The notes beneath the pieces were generated by a model. It saw only the letters and a list, made by a program, of their open reading frames with translations, did not search any database and was not told where the DNA came from. A stretch of 40,215 nt of DNA from Chryseobacterium sp. Leaf394. GTDB lineage: Bacteria > Bacteroidota > Bacteroidia > Flavobacteriales > Weeksellaceae. The DNA lies in the NCBI RefSeq assembly GCF_001424105.1, contig NZ_LMQH01000011.1, positions 116,122 through 156,336 of the forward strand. Direction: 5' to 3'. This document shows, piece after piece, positions 7,448 to 14,784 of this stretch (position 1 is the stretch's first letter; the number at the start of each line of letters is the position of its first letter). The position numbers and the translations under genes are program-made.

Positions 7448-8509
7448 ATGCATTTAAAAAACGACCTCAGTAGAAAACTGCGTGTTCAGTTTCCCATAAT
7501 TCAGGCGCCGATGTTTGGAGTAAGTACTCCGAAAATGGTGGCTGCTGCGAATAATTCAGGATGCCTCGGTTCTTTGGCTTTGGCAGATTTACCGGCTGAG
7601 AAATCATCGGAACAGATTCATAAAACGAAAAAACTGACGAACAGAGATTTTGCTGTCAATATTTTTCTTCACAAAATTCCGGAAATTACTGAAAAACTTA
7701 AAAGTGATTTTTCTGAAACCAAAAATTTCCTTGAAGATCTTGCGCTGCGGAATAAAATTCATGTCGATCTGCCGGACTTTGAGGATATAAAAATCAACAG
7801 TTATCATGAACAGATCGACGCTGTTATAGCTGAAAAATGTAAAATTTTAAGTTTCACCTTTGGAAATCCTGATGCCGAAAGTATTCTTAAATTAAAAAAC
7901 AATGACGTTCTGCTGATCGGGACATGTACCTCCGTTGAAGAAGCTGTACAACTCGAAAATTCAGGAATCGACATCATTTGTGTTCAGGGATGGGAAGCGG
8001 GCGGTCACCGGGGAAGTTTTACTGACGAAAATATTCCGCAGATTGGCGGATTATCTTTGCTTTCACAGGTTTTTGATTCCGTGAAAGTTCCTTTGATTTA
8101 CGCTGGTGGAATTTACAATGCTCAGACTTTAAAAGCTGCAAAAGATCTTGGTGCCAGCGGATTTCAAATTGGAAGTATGCTTTTGGCTTCTAAAGAAAGT
8201 GCTTTACAGGATTTTGAAAAACAGCGTTTGTTTAAGGTAAAAGAAAACGAAATTATCTTAACCAAATCTTTTTCCGGAAGGTTTGCAAGAGGCATTCAAA
8301 ATACATTTACAAAGACGCTGGATGAATCATCTTATATTTTGCCGTATCCTTATCAAAATAAACTGACAGGAGTTTTGAGAACAGCTGCAAAAGAAGCTAA
8401 AAATGCTGAATTTGTTAATCTCTGGCTTGGACAATCCATTCAAAATTACAGTGAAGATTCTACTGAGGTTATTTTGAAAAATTTCATTAAAAACTGCGAA
8501 TCTTTATAA
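7448..8509 (+). CDS. Nitronate monooxygenase-type flavoprotein
   Basis: A 353-residue TIM-barrel flavoprotein of the nitronate monooxygenase / 2-nitropropane dioxygenase family, which oxidises alkyl nitronates such as propionate 3-nitronate using FMN and oxygen. The N-terminal QFPIIQAPMFGVSTPKMVAA is the family's first motif, CVQGWEAGGHRGSF near residues 178-191 contains the conserved His region expected at the active site, and YAGGIYNAQTLKAAKDLGA with FQIGSML is the phosphate-binding end of the barrel. No signal peptide or membrane segment is present. It stands alone and converges on mpl with a shared terminator. Confidence 0.87.
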   Translation: MHLKNDLSRKLRVQFPIIQAPMFGVSTPKMVAAANNSGCLGSLALADLPAEKSSEQIHKTKKLTNRDFAVNIFLHKIPEITEKLKSDFSETKNFLEDLALRNKIHVDLPDFEDIKINSYHEQIDAVIAEKCKILSFTFGNPDAESILKLKNNDVLLIGTCTSVEEAVQLENSGIDIICVQGWEAGGHRGSFTDENIPQIGGLSLLSQVFDSVKVPLIYAGGIYNAQTLKAAKDLGASGFQIGSMLLASKESALQDFEKQRLFKVKENEIILTKSFSGRFARGIQNTFTKTLDESSYILPYPYQNKLTGVLRTAAKEAKNAEFVNLWLGQSIQNYSEDSTEVILKNFIKNCESL

Positions 8510-8510
8510 C

Positions 8511-8543
8511 AAAAAAATCCTTTTCTGAATTTGAAAAGGATTT
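8511..8543 (-). terminator. Terminator of the mpl operon, shared intergenic hairpin
   Basis: AAATCCTTTTC at 8515-8525 pairs with GAAAAGGATTT at 8533-8543 (11 bp). On the minus strand it is followed by a U tract from the A run 8511-8514, so it mainly ends the mpl operon; it may also act weakly on the plus strand. Confidence 0.75.
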
Positions 8544-8565
8544 AATCTTTGTATTTAAAAAAAAA

Positions 8566-9906
8566 TTATTTACTTAAATCTAAGCCGCCGAAATTTCCTG
8601 AACTCATCATTAGAAATACGCCGTCTGTCTTGTCTAAAGTGCTCCAGTATTCATGAAGATCTTCGGCATTGGTGAATACTTTTAAGTTTTCATTTTTAAA
8701 CTTTTCCCTGATCAGATCAGGTGAAATGGCTTCCATTCTTTTGATTTTCAGAGCGTCTTCAGAATAGAAAACGACAGATTCTTCCGGTCCGTCCATCGCA
8801 TGGTCGTACTGCTCTAAAAATACAGGATTTAAGCTTGAATAGGTATGCAGCTCGAGAAACGCATGTTTCTTTTTATTTTTGAACTGCTCACAGAATGCCT
8901 TCACTGCGGCCTTCACTTTGCTGGGTGCGTGGGCAAAATCTTTATAAAGCGTTCCGCCATCGTTTCTCTCTATTTTTTCAAGACGTTTTGAGGCACCTTT
9001 GAAACTCATTATCGCTTCATAAAATTCTTCATCCATAATCCCTAAAGTGTGACAGATATGTCTTGCGCCTTCAAGATTCAGTAAATTGTGAGCTCCGAAA
9101 ACAGAAAGCGGTACATCACCCATCAATTCGGTCTTCAGAAGAACATTACCGTTGCTGATTTCATATTCCGGAGTTCTGTATGGCATTTTTCTGAAATAAT
9201 TTTCAGCACTTTCAACCACTTTTACAACTTCAGGATCTTCTTCATTGTACACCAAAACTCCTCCAGGTGTAATACTCGCCACGAACTTTCGGAACTGATC
9301 AATATAATCATCAAAAGTTTTAAAAACATTGATATGATCCCATGCAATACCACTCAACAAAGCAATATTTGGCTGATACAGTAAAAATTTTGAACGTAAA
9401 TCGATAGGAGAGGAAAGATATTCGTCACCTTCCAAAACCATGAAATCGTTATCCTCCGTGAGCTTGACCATACAGTCGAAACCTTCAAGCTGAGCACCGA
9501 CCATGTAATCCACATCTTTCTGATGAAAATTGAGAACATGAAGAATCATTGATGTAATCGTGGTTTTCCCGTGAGATCCTGCAATTACGACTCTTGTTTT
9601 GTTTTTTGACTGTTCGTACAGAAATTCGGGGTACGAATATATTTTTAAACCTAACTCCTTTGCTTTTGCCAGTTCGGGATTGTCGTTATGGGCGTGCATT
9701 CCCAGAATTACAGCATCGATATCTGAATGTATTCTGTCTGCAAACCAACCAAGTTCCTCTGGTAAAATGCCTTTGTTTTCAAGTCTTGATCTTGAAGGCT
9801 CAAAAATGGCATCATCTGAACCGGTTACCTGATATCCTTTGTCTTTAAGAGCGATCGCTAGATTATGCATCGCACTTCCTCCAATGGCAATGAAATGGGT
9901 TTTCAA
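8566..9906 (-). CDS. mpl: UDP-N-acetylmuramate:L-Ala-gamma-D-Glu-meso-DAP ligase
   Basis: A 446-residue Mur ligase of the peptidoglycan recycling pathway, which joins the recovered tripeptide L-Ala-gamma-D-Glu-meso-DAP to UDP-MurNAc using ATP. The N-terminal Rossmann domain starts HFIAIGGSAMHNLAIAL, the ATP-binding P-loop is GSHGKTT (residues 110-116), and the central domain contains GDEYLSSPID and SGIAWDHINVFKTFDDY, in Mpl the equivalents of MurC motifs. The C-terminal domain has YKDFAHAPSKVKAAV. The last four features are Mpl-like rather than MurC-like. The gene is last in an operon running from 11818 on the minus strand, and its start lies two bases beyond the preceding gene's stop. Confidence 0.93.
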   Translation of the reverse strand: MKTHFIAIGGSAMHNLAIALKDKGYQVTGSDDAIFEPSRSRLENKGILPEELGWFADRIHSDIDAVILGMHAHNDNPELAKAKELGLKIYSYPEFLYEQSKNKTRVVIAGSHGKTTITSMILHVLNFHQKDVDYMVGAQLEGFDCMVKLTEDNDFMVLEGDEYLSSPIDLRSKFLLYQPNIALLSGIAWDHINVFKTFDDYIDQFRKFVASITPGGVLVYNEEDPEVVKVVESAENYFRKMPYRTPEYEISNGNVLLKTELMGDVPLSVFGAHNLLNLEGARHICHTLGIMDEEFYEAIMSFKGASKRLEKIERNDGGTLYKDFAHAPSKVKAAVKAFCEQFKNKKKHAFLELHTYSSLNPVFLEQYDHAMDGPEESVVFYSEDALKIKRMEAISPDLIREKFKNENLKVFTNAEDLHEYWSTLDKTDGVFLMMSSGNFGGLDLSK

Positions 9907-9908
9907 AA

Positions 9909-10349
9909 TTATTTTGTGTTATTTACGTTGTTGTCGATGATTTTCTGGAAAACTTCTACAATATTTTCCCACTTTTTCTGGTCAACTGCCATGATCAGGC
10001 TTGCGTCTGATTTGCTTCCGGCGTTGTCTCCTTTTTTTATGGTCACCGTTACCGAAGCTCTGTCGTAGATTTTTTTGCGGTCTTCCATGATTTTTCTGAA
10101 CTGATTGTCTGCAAGAACTTTTTCTACATTCTGCAGATCTGCATCAGAAAGTTTGAATCTTTTTTTTGCTTTTTTTTCGTTTGAATCAAGAGAGTAATAA
10201 ACCTTATTTCCTTTAATGAGAAGGTTTTCATACATTGGAGCATAACCTCCGGTTTTAGAATAGCTGTAGTCAAATTCTGAAAACGCTTTCTGCGTATTGC
10301 AAGAGATCAGGAAGGTTATGATAAGAAAAAATGCGGTAAATTTTTTCAT
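9909..10349 (-). CDS. Small lipoprotein of unknown function
   Basis: A 146-residue predicted lipoprotein. Residues 1-16 are a hydrophobic signal and LISC gives the lipobox, with Cys17 the expected acylation site. The mature protein is basic and contains FDYSYSKTGGYAPMYENLLI, then a beta-rich segment with KVYYSLDSNEKKAKK and a helical stretch with LSDADLQNVEKVLADNQF. I do not recognise a functional family. It sits between the acyltransferase and mpl genes, directly abutting mpl, so an envelope-related role is plausible from context only. Confidence 0.7.
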   Translation of the reverse strand: MKKFTAFFLIITFLISCNTQKAFSEFDYSYSKTGGYAPMYENLLIKGNKVYYSLDSNEKKAKKRFKLSDADLQNVEKVLADNQFRKIMEDRKKIYDRASVTVTIKKGDNAGSKSDASLIMAVDQKKWENIVEVFQKIIDNNVNNTK

Positions 10350-10361
10350 TTGTTTTTAGTT

Positions 10362-11162
10362 TTAAGAATTTTTTTCCTGTGATTTTTTAGCTTTAAGCTC
10401 TTCGTCATAGGTATGAAGTATATTAAAATCTTCAGTTTGCTCAATAGCGGTCATGATTTTGAGAAGAATATCGTGAGAATTTTCTTTGTCATAATCAATA
10501 TCAAGTGGCGGTTTAAATTCCATGGTTGGTTTTACTCCGGTTACCTTTACGCGGAGTCCTTTTTTATCAAACGCTCTTCTGAAGCCATTTATTTTAATTG
10601 GAATTACAATCGGTCTCTGGTTTTTTACCAGTTTGGCAGTTCCACGTCTTCCCTGTGCGAAAGCAGCGGTGGTACCTTGAGGAAATGTCGCTACCCAGCC
10701 ATTTTGCAGGGCTTTCATAATATTGTCTACCTCGGTAAGGTCTACCATCCGGTTTACATTTTTTCCCTCAGCTCTCCAGGTTCTTTTTACGGTAACAGCT
10801 CCGGCAACTTTGAAAATTTTAGGTAAAATTCCTTTATTCATCGTTTCTTCGGCAGCTACATAATAGAAATCGATTTTAGGATTAAGAAGATAAATGGGGT
10901 TTTTGATACTGTTAAGATAGCCATTGTTCACTGCACAGAATGCATGATACATAGCAGCCACATCAGCAAAATACGTCTGATGGTTGGATACAAAAAGTAC
11001 ATTGGAATCCGGAAGATCCACCAAATGCTCGGTTCCGGTGATTTTCAGTTTATTAAAGCCGTTGAACCGTCTGTAAGAAACGATACCGAGTATAATAATA
11101 ATCATCCTTTTCAAAAAGTAAGGAGTTCCGAATGCATCGGTAAATATATTTTTTTTGGCCAT
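10362..11162 (-). CDS. PlsC-like 1-acyl-glycerol-3-phosphate acyltransferase family protein
   Basis: A 266-residue membrane-associated acyltransferase of the PlsC family, expected to acylate the sn-2 position of a lysophospholipid. A hydrophobic segment at residues 20-29 (MIIIILGIVS) anchors it. The active-site block reads VSNHQTYFAD, so His61 and Asp67 are separated by five residues rather than the usual four (HX4D). The second block reads FPQGTT in place of the usual FPEGTR. RRGTAKLV and IVIPIKINGFRRAF fit later family motifs. The atypical motifs may define a Bacteroidota subfamily or a different substrate, so I give no symbol. It lies 26 bases downstream of the Nudix gene in the same operon. 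Confidence 0.8.
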   Translation of the reverse strand: MAKKNIFTDAFGTPYFLKRMIIIILGIVSYRRFNGFNKLKITGTEHLVDLPDSNVLFVSNHQTYFADVAAMYHAFCAVNNGYLNSIKNPIYLLNPKIDFYYVAAEETMNKGILPKIFKVAGAVTVKRTWRAEGKNVNRMVDLTEVDNIMKALQNGWVATFPQGTTAAFAQGRRGTAKLVKNQRPIVIPIKINGFRRAFDKKGLRVKVTGVKPTMEFKPPLDIDYDKENSHDILLKIMTAIEQTEDFNILHTYDEELKAKKSQEKNS

Positions 11163-11188
11163 GCTTCAGTAAAAACGATTGTGCAAAG

Positions 11189-11818
11189 TTACATTTTTTT
11201 CAGCAATTGGCTGAATTCACTGAGGATCATCGCAGTTGCTCCCCAAATGATGTATCCGTTAAAATTAATTACCGGAACTTCTTTTCCTCCGGCAGATTCG
11301 AGAGACATCATCTCGGGTGTATCCGGTAAATTTAAAAAAGAGGTAATAGGGAATTCTATAACTTCCACAGCTTCACTTTCCTCAAGGATAAATTCAGGAT
11401 TTCTTTTGGAGTAGGAGATGAAAGGATAGACATAAAAATTACTTGGAGGAATGTAGATGGGTGACATTTCACGAATGATTCTTACGTAAGGTTTTTCGAG
11501 ACCGATTTCTTCGGAAGTTTCGCGGATGGCTGTATCGGCAAAATCTCTGTCGAGTTCTTCTCTTTTTCCTCCGGGGAGAGATATCTGTCCGCTGTGCCGG
11601 TCTCTTTTATTTTCTGTGCGCTGAATCAGCGGAAAATACCATTCATCATTTTTCAGATAAATAACAATATTGACAGCAGCAAATTTTGGATTTTTCTCTA
11701 AAACCTGCTCATAGGTAAATACAGGGCGTGAAGGAGGCGAAAAAATACCATGAGCAAATTCGCCACTGAGCTTTGCCTGTTTAATTTTATTTAAAAGGTC
11801 TTTTCCGAAACTTTTCAT
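11189..11818 (-). CDS. Nudix hydrolase, CoA pyrophosphatase type (NudL-like)
   Basis: A 209-residue Nudix hydrolase, probably cleaving CoA to 4'-phosphopantetheine and 3',5'-ADP. The UPF0035/CoAse signature is present as LIQRTENKRDRHSGQISLPGG and runs into the Nudix box with REELDRDFADTAIRETSEEIGL, where the E-E pair should bind Mg. The downstream SPIYIPPSNFYVYPFI segment fits the NudL group. The first Nudix-box acid is Asp and the spacing is one residue longer than the general consensus, as in E. coli NudL. It is the first gene of the minus-strand operon with the acyltransferase, the lipoprotein and mpl. Confidence 0.87.
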   Translation of the reverse strand: MKSFGKDLLNKIKQAKLSGEFAHGIFSPPSRPVFTYEQVLEKNPKFAAVNIVIYLKNDEWYFPLIQRTENKRDRHSGQISLPGGKREELDRDFADTAIRETSEEIGLEKPYVRIIREMSPIYIPPSNFYVYPFISYSKRNPEFILEESEAVEVIEFPITSFLNLPDTPEMMSLESAGGKEVPVINFNGYIIWGATAMILSEFSQLLKKM

Positions 11819-11874
11819 AGGGTAAAAATAATAATATAAGATAGAAAATCCGGAAAAATGTTTTTCAAATAACG

Positions 11875-11892
11875 TACCGTATTTCTACGGTA
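11875..11892. promoter_or_regulatory. Inverted repeat in the divergent Nudix/curli intergenic region
   Basis: TACCGTA at 11875-11881 and TACGGTA at 11886-11892 are perfect inverted half-sites separated by four bases. The element lies 56 bases before the Nudix start and about 118 bases before the curli -7 box. Half-sites of seven bases are compatible with NarL/LuxR-type or other dimeric regulators; which gene it serves is unknown. Confidence 0.45.
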
Positions 11893-12009
11893 AAAAATAT
11901 AACGGTTTTCCATGACTGTGATGTAACCAAAACCTTTAGATAAAGTAACTGAATCCGTGATTTTTAAAATTTACCGTTTAGACATGATTTTTTGCATTTT
12001 GTAGAAAAG

Positions 12010-12017
12010 TAGATTTG
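12010..12017 (+). promoter_or_regulatory. -7 promoter box of the curli operon
   Basis: TAGATTTG matches TAnnTTTG, 31 bases before the ATG at 12049. The nearest TTTG upstream (11991-11994) leaves only 15 bases of spacer, so the -33 element is weak, as expected for a regulated promoter. Confidence 0.55.
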
Positions 12018-12048
12018 TAGAAGTTTAAAACCATAAAAATTAAAAAAA

Positions 12049-13152
12049 ATGAAAAAATTAGTAACCGGTGCATTTGCACTATTAGCAGTGAGCATGACGT
12101 ATGCTCAATCGAATGAAAACACAAACACGCAGAGTGCGGGAGGTAACACATTAAATGTTGTACAAGGAGGAAGCTTTAACAAGAATACTTATACGCAAAG
12201 TACGAATAACATTGGTGATGTGAAGCAAACAGGAGCTTCAAACACGAATATTACACAGCAAAGCGGTTCTGGCAACGATGCTAAAACAGTTCAGGGAGAT
12301 GGATCTAGTGTTACAGCATGGGCATCTAATTCTAAAGTTACTCAAACTCAAGGTGGAAATGCAAACATAACTAAAGCTACACAAAACTGGGCAGGTAACG
12401 CTGAAATTATGCAAATTCAGTCTGGATCTGATAACGTATTGACTGCTACACAGCACAATAGAATTGGAATTGGGTCGAAAGTTAATCAAAGTCAGACAGG
12501 TACTGTAAACACTGCTACTGCAACACAGAAGGGAATGAACACGTTCGCTGGTAATGCTATGACTGGTCAATTGATTGATCAAGTACAAGATGGATATAAA
12601 AATACGGCTACAGGTATGCAAGAAAGTAGCGGAGTTGCTGCAACATACAACAAAATAGACCAAAAACAAGATGGTAACTTAAACATTGTTAGCGCCAATC
12701 AGAAAGGAAATATGAATACCTCTATCCAAAAACAAGATGGAGATTCAAATAAAGCCGAAATTGCACAGGCTGGAAACAATCACTGGACTGAGCATACTCA
12801 GGACAATGTAAATGGAAGTTTAATTAGCGGTAAACAAAATTACGGTAGCGGAAGCAGACAGTTTGCTACTCAGAAAAACGGAGCTGGTAACGAGATTAAA
12901 ATCAATCAGTTTGCAGATGCCAACTATGCGAAATTGGATCAAACTGGATCAAATCATACTATTGGCGGTACGCAACAAGGAACAGGAAACAACGATCTTA
13001 GAATTGCTCAGGATGGTATTGGAAACAAAGCCACTGCAATGCAAGATGGATATAATAATTTCAGTAATGTTTCACAAACCGGTGCAACACAAACACACTG
13101 GGGTTCACAGCAAGGTAGTGGAAATTCTATTGTAGTAACACAATCTAACTAG
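12049..13152 (+). CDS. Major curli-type amyloid subunit with curlin repeats (CsgA-like)
   Basis: A 367-residue secreted protein made almost entirely of curlin-type repeats. Residues 1-19 are a signal peptide ending TYAQ. The rest shows a Q-x-G-x-x-N rhythm spaced about 20-25 residues apart, roughly fifteen times, for example QDGNLNIVSANQKGNMN and QTGSNHTIGGTQQGTGNN, rich in Gln, Asn, Gly, Ser and Thr and with no Cys. Each repeat is expected to form one turn of an amyloid beta-solenoid. It is more than twice the length of E. coli CsgA (151 residues, five repeats). First gene of a six-gene operon with CsgE/F/G-type export proteins, and followed by a strong hairpin that may raise its level over downstream genes. 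CsgA-like is the family call; assignment as major subunit is from size and position. Confidence 0.88.
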   Translation: MKKLVTGAFALLAVSMTYAQSNENTNTQSAGGNTLNVVQGGSFNKNTYTQSTNNIGDVKQTGASNTNITQQSGSGNDAKTVQGDGSSVTAWASNSKVTQTQGGNANITKATQNWAGNAEIMQIQSGSDNVLTATQHNRIGIGSKVNQSQTGTVNTATATQKGMNTFAGNAMTGQLIDQVQDGYKNTATGMQESSGVAATYNKIDQKQDGNLNIVSANQKGNMNTSIQKQDGDSNKAEIAQAGNNHWTEHTQDNVNGSLISGKQNYGSGSRQFATQKNGAGNEIKINQFADANYAKLDQTGSNHTIGGTQQGTGNNDLRIAQDGIGNKATAMQDGYNNFSNVSQTGATQTHWGSQQGSGNSIVVTQSN

Positions 13153-13162
13153 AGTTTCTTCA

Positions 13163-13204
13163 AATGTATAGGAGAGCAATCTCCTATACATTATACTATT
13201 TTTT
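13163..13204 (+). terminator. Perfect hairpin with U tract inside the curli operon (attenuator candidate)
   Basis: AATGTATAGGAGA at 13163-13175 pairs perfectly with TCTCCTATACATT at 13180-13192 (13 bp, loop GCAA), followed by ATACTATTTTTT. It lies between the large subunit gene and the next gene, only four bases before the next ATG, so it resembles a terminator that lets part of transcription through. Confidence 0.75.
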
Positions 13205-13207
13205 GAA

Positions 13208-13615
13208 ATGAAAAAACTGGCTTACATATCAATACTGCTTTTTTTCTGTACTTTCTTAAAGGCACAGAAAAATATATCATTCGAAGAGTTGAACTCCCAG
13301 AATGTACTGCAGCTGTTTGGAAGTGCCAATTCAACTGTGAATGCGACAACAGGCTTCAACTCCAATGTTGTGCAGATTGGGAATAACAATGAAGTTCAGA
13401 TTTATGATCTTAATCCGAAAAAGGTTTCTATTAGCCAAATCGGGAATGAGAACAAAACCGTTTTCATTAATACTTCCAATAAACCCAGTACGGCAACCAT
13501 TAACTCTGTAGGCAACAAAAACTACGTGGATATGGTGGGCAGCAACAGCATCTCAGAGAAAATGAAAATCAATATCCAGGACAGTAACATGATTATTTTT
13601 ATCAGAAATTATTAA
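13208..13615 (+). CDS. Small curlin-repeat protein, candidate nucleator (CsgB-like)
   Basis: A 135-residue exported protein with a signal peptide ending about residue 19 (FLKAQ). The mature region contains repeats with the curlin pattern: VVQIGNNNEVQI, ISQIGNENKTVF, INSVGNKNYVDMVG, a small set of four to five. The C-terminus is basic and hydrophobic (MIIFIRNY). The minor subunit CsgB in enterobacteria is also a short curlin-repeat protein that anchors and nucleates the fibre, so this role is inferred from size, repeats and position behind the major subunit. It lies two bases before the next gene. Confidence 0.7.
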   Translation: MKKLAYISILLFFCTFLKAQKNISFEELNSQNVLQLFGSANSTVNATTGFNSNVVQIGNNNEVQIYDLNPKKVSISQIGNENKTVFINTSNKPSTATINSVGNKNYVDMVGSNSISEKMKINIQDSNMIIFIRNY

Positions 13616-13617
13616 TA

Positions 13618-14343
13618 ATGAAAATTAAATTTCTATGGATAATCTCAATACTTTTTTACTGTAATTTTTTCTCACAAACAAAACCTGAGAAAGGCCTCCA
13701 GGCCAAAATAATTACAGAAAGCGCAGACGGTCTTTACAATATTATTGCTACAGCAGAAAATCAATCAGATTTCCATTACCCAATAAATTATATTCTGCTA
13801 TCAATAAAAAAAGGAGCCTCAGGCAACACTTCTACCAATAAACAGGAAGGCAAATTTGTCATAAAACCAAAAGAAACTTTAAAACTTTCTGAGGTGAAAA
13901 CCAATCTCGACAGACGCGATGTTCTCAAGGTTTTTCTTTTTATCAAAGACGAAGAAAGCGATAAGGTGATTTCTAAAGACAGTTTAGAGATACGGCCTGA
14001 AAAAATTGCTCAAAACAGTACAAAAGCAATATCTGAAAACGATATCGAGCTCTCTGGGCTTACCATAGACGATACCCGAAGCAGAAACGGCAAATACTAT
14101 TACGATCAGTTTTACATGAAGTATCTGCAGACCGATGAGAAATTTCCCGGAACTGTAAAAATCATTGAGATCCCAGGATTAGGACAAAGTACCAGAATTT
14201 CTGTACTGTACAATGAGCAGGAGATTTATCTATTCAACACATCTCCGGATGAAGAGGCGATGAATCAGGAAGCTCAGACTACTTTAGAGATTCTCAAAGA
14301 AATGATTCTTCCAAAGAATGAATTGTTAAGAAGTTCAACCTAA
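13618..14343 (+). CDS. CsgH-CsgE fusion, curli chaperone/export specificity protein
   Basis: A 241-residue exported protein with two joined domains. A signal peptide covers residues 1-20. Residues about 24-110 look like the CsgH anti-amyloid chaperone fold: NIIATAENQSDFHYPINYILLSIKKGASGN, then KQEGKFVIKPKETLKLSEV, matching the x-Y-x-L-x-V-x-K-x-G..G-N..Q-G layout of CsgH. Residues about 138-235 match CsgE: IELSGLTIDDTRSRNGKYYYDQFY, comparable to the PGL-T-D-T-x-G-x-D-F-Y opening of E. coli CsgE, then IPGLGQSTRISVLYNEQEIYLF. CsgE caps and selects substrate for the CsgG pore in the periplasm, and CsgH would keep subunits soluble on the way. The N-terminal call is less certain than the C-terminal. 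Confidence 0.78.
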   Translation: MKIKFLWIISILFYCNFFSQTKPEKGLQAKIITESADGLYNIIATAENQSDFHYPINYILLSIKKGASGNTSTNKQEGKFVIKPKETLKLSEVKTNLDRRDVLKVFLFIKDEESDKVISKDSLEIRPEKIAQNSTKAISENDIELSGLTIDDTRSRNGKYYYDQFYMKYLQTDEKFPGTVKIIEIPGLGQSTRISVLYNEQEIYLFNTSPDEEAMNQEAQTTLEILKEMILPKNELLRSST

Positions 14344-14355
14344 AAACTTTAAAAA

Positions 14356-14778
14356 ATGAAACTCTTTTATACTACTACAATATTATTTCTAACAGCGTTT
14401 GGCTTTACCCTAAAAGCACAACAGCTGGTTTACAAACCCATAAATCCCGCTTTTGGCGGCGATACATTCAATTACCAATGGCTTCTGAGTTCGGCAGCTG
14501 CACAGAACCAGTTTGATAACAATTCAGGTTCTTCGTCATTTTCTTCCAATTCAAATTCACTTTCAAATTTTACAGACAGTTTAAACAGACAGCTTTTAAG
14601 TCAGCTTTCAACAAAACTTTTTGGCAATCAGTTTGGTGAGGGCGAACTGAAACCGGGGACTTATGTTTTCGGGTCAATGTATCTGGAAGTAACGCAGGCC
14701 AACGGTGGACTTTTAATTAAAATTCTCAACACCGGAACAGGCGAGCAGTCTGAAATTATAATTCCGGGACAAAACTAA
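14356..14778 (+). CDS. csgF: Curli assembly component CsgF
   Basis: A 140-residue exported protein with a signal peptide to about residue 21 (LKAQ). The mature N-terminus reads QLVYKPINPAFGGDTFNYQWLLSSAAAQN, in which the VY.P.NP.FGG....LL..A.AQN pattern is the conserved CsgF segment that inserts into the mouth of the CsgG pore. A Ser/Asn-rich linker follows, then a C-terminal part with GTYVFGSMYLEVTQANGGLLIKILN. Length and order match the family. CsgF couples the pore to the surface-bound nucleator. It lies 12 bases after the fusion gene and 6 before csgG. Confidence 0.92.
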   Translation: MKLFYTTTILFLTAFGFTLKAQQLVYKPINPAFGGDTFNYQWLLSSAAAQNQFDNNSGSSSFSSNSNSLSNFTDSLNRQLLSQLSTKLFGNQFGEGELKPGTYVFGSMYLEVTQANGGLLIKILNTGTGEQSEIIIPGQN

Positions 14779-14784
14779 TATACC

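Noticed and set aside
12049..13152. Regular repetition in DNA, considered as a CRISPR array or tandem repeat
   Set aside because: Repeats are at the protein level (Q-x-G-x-x-N) with variable codons and no constant spacer length; they are curlin repeats.
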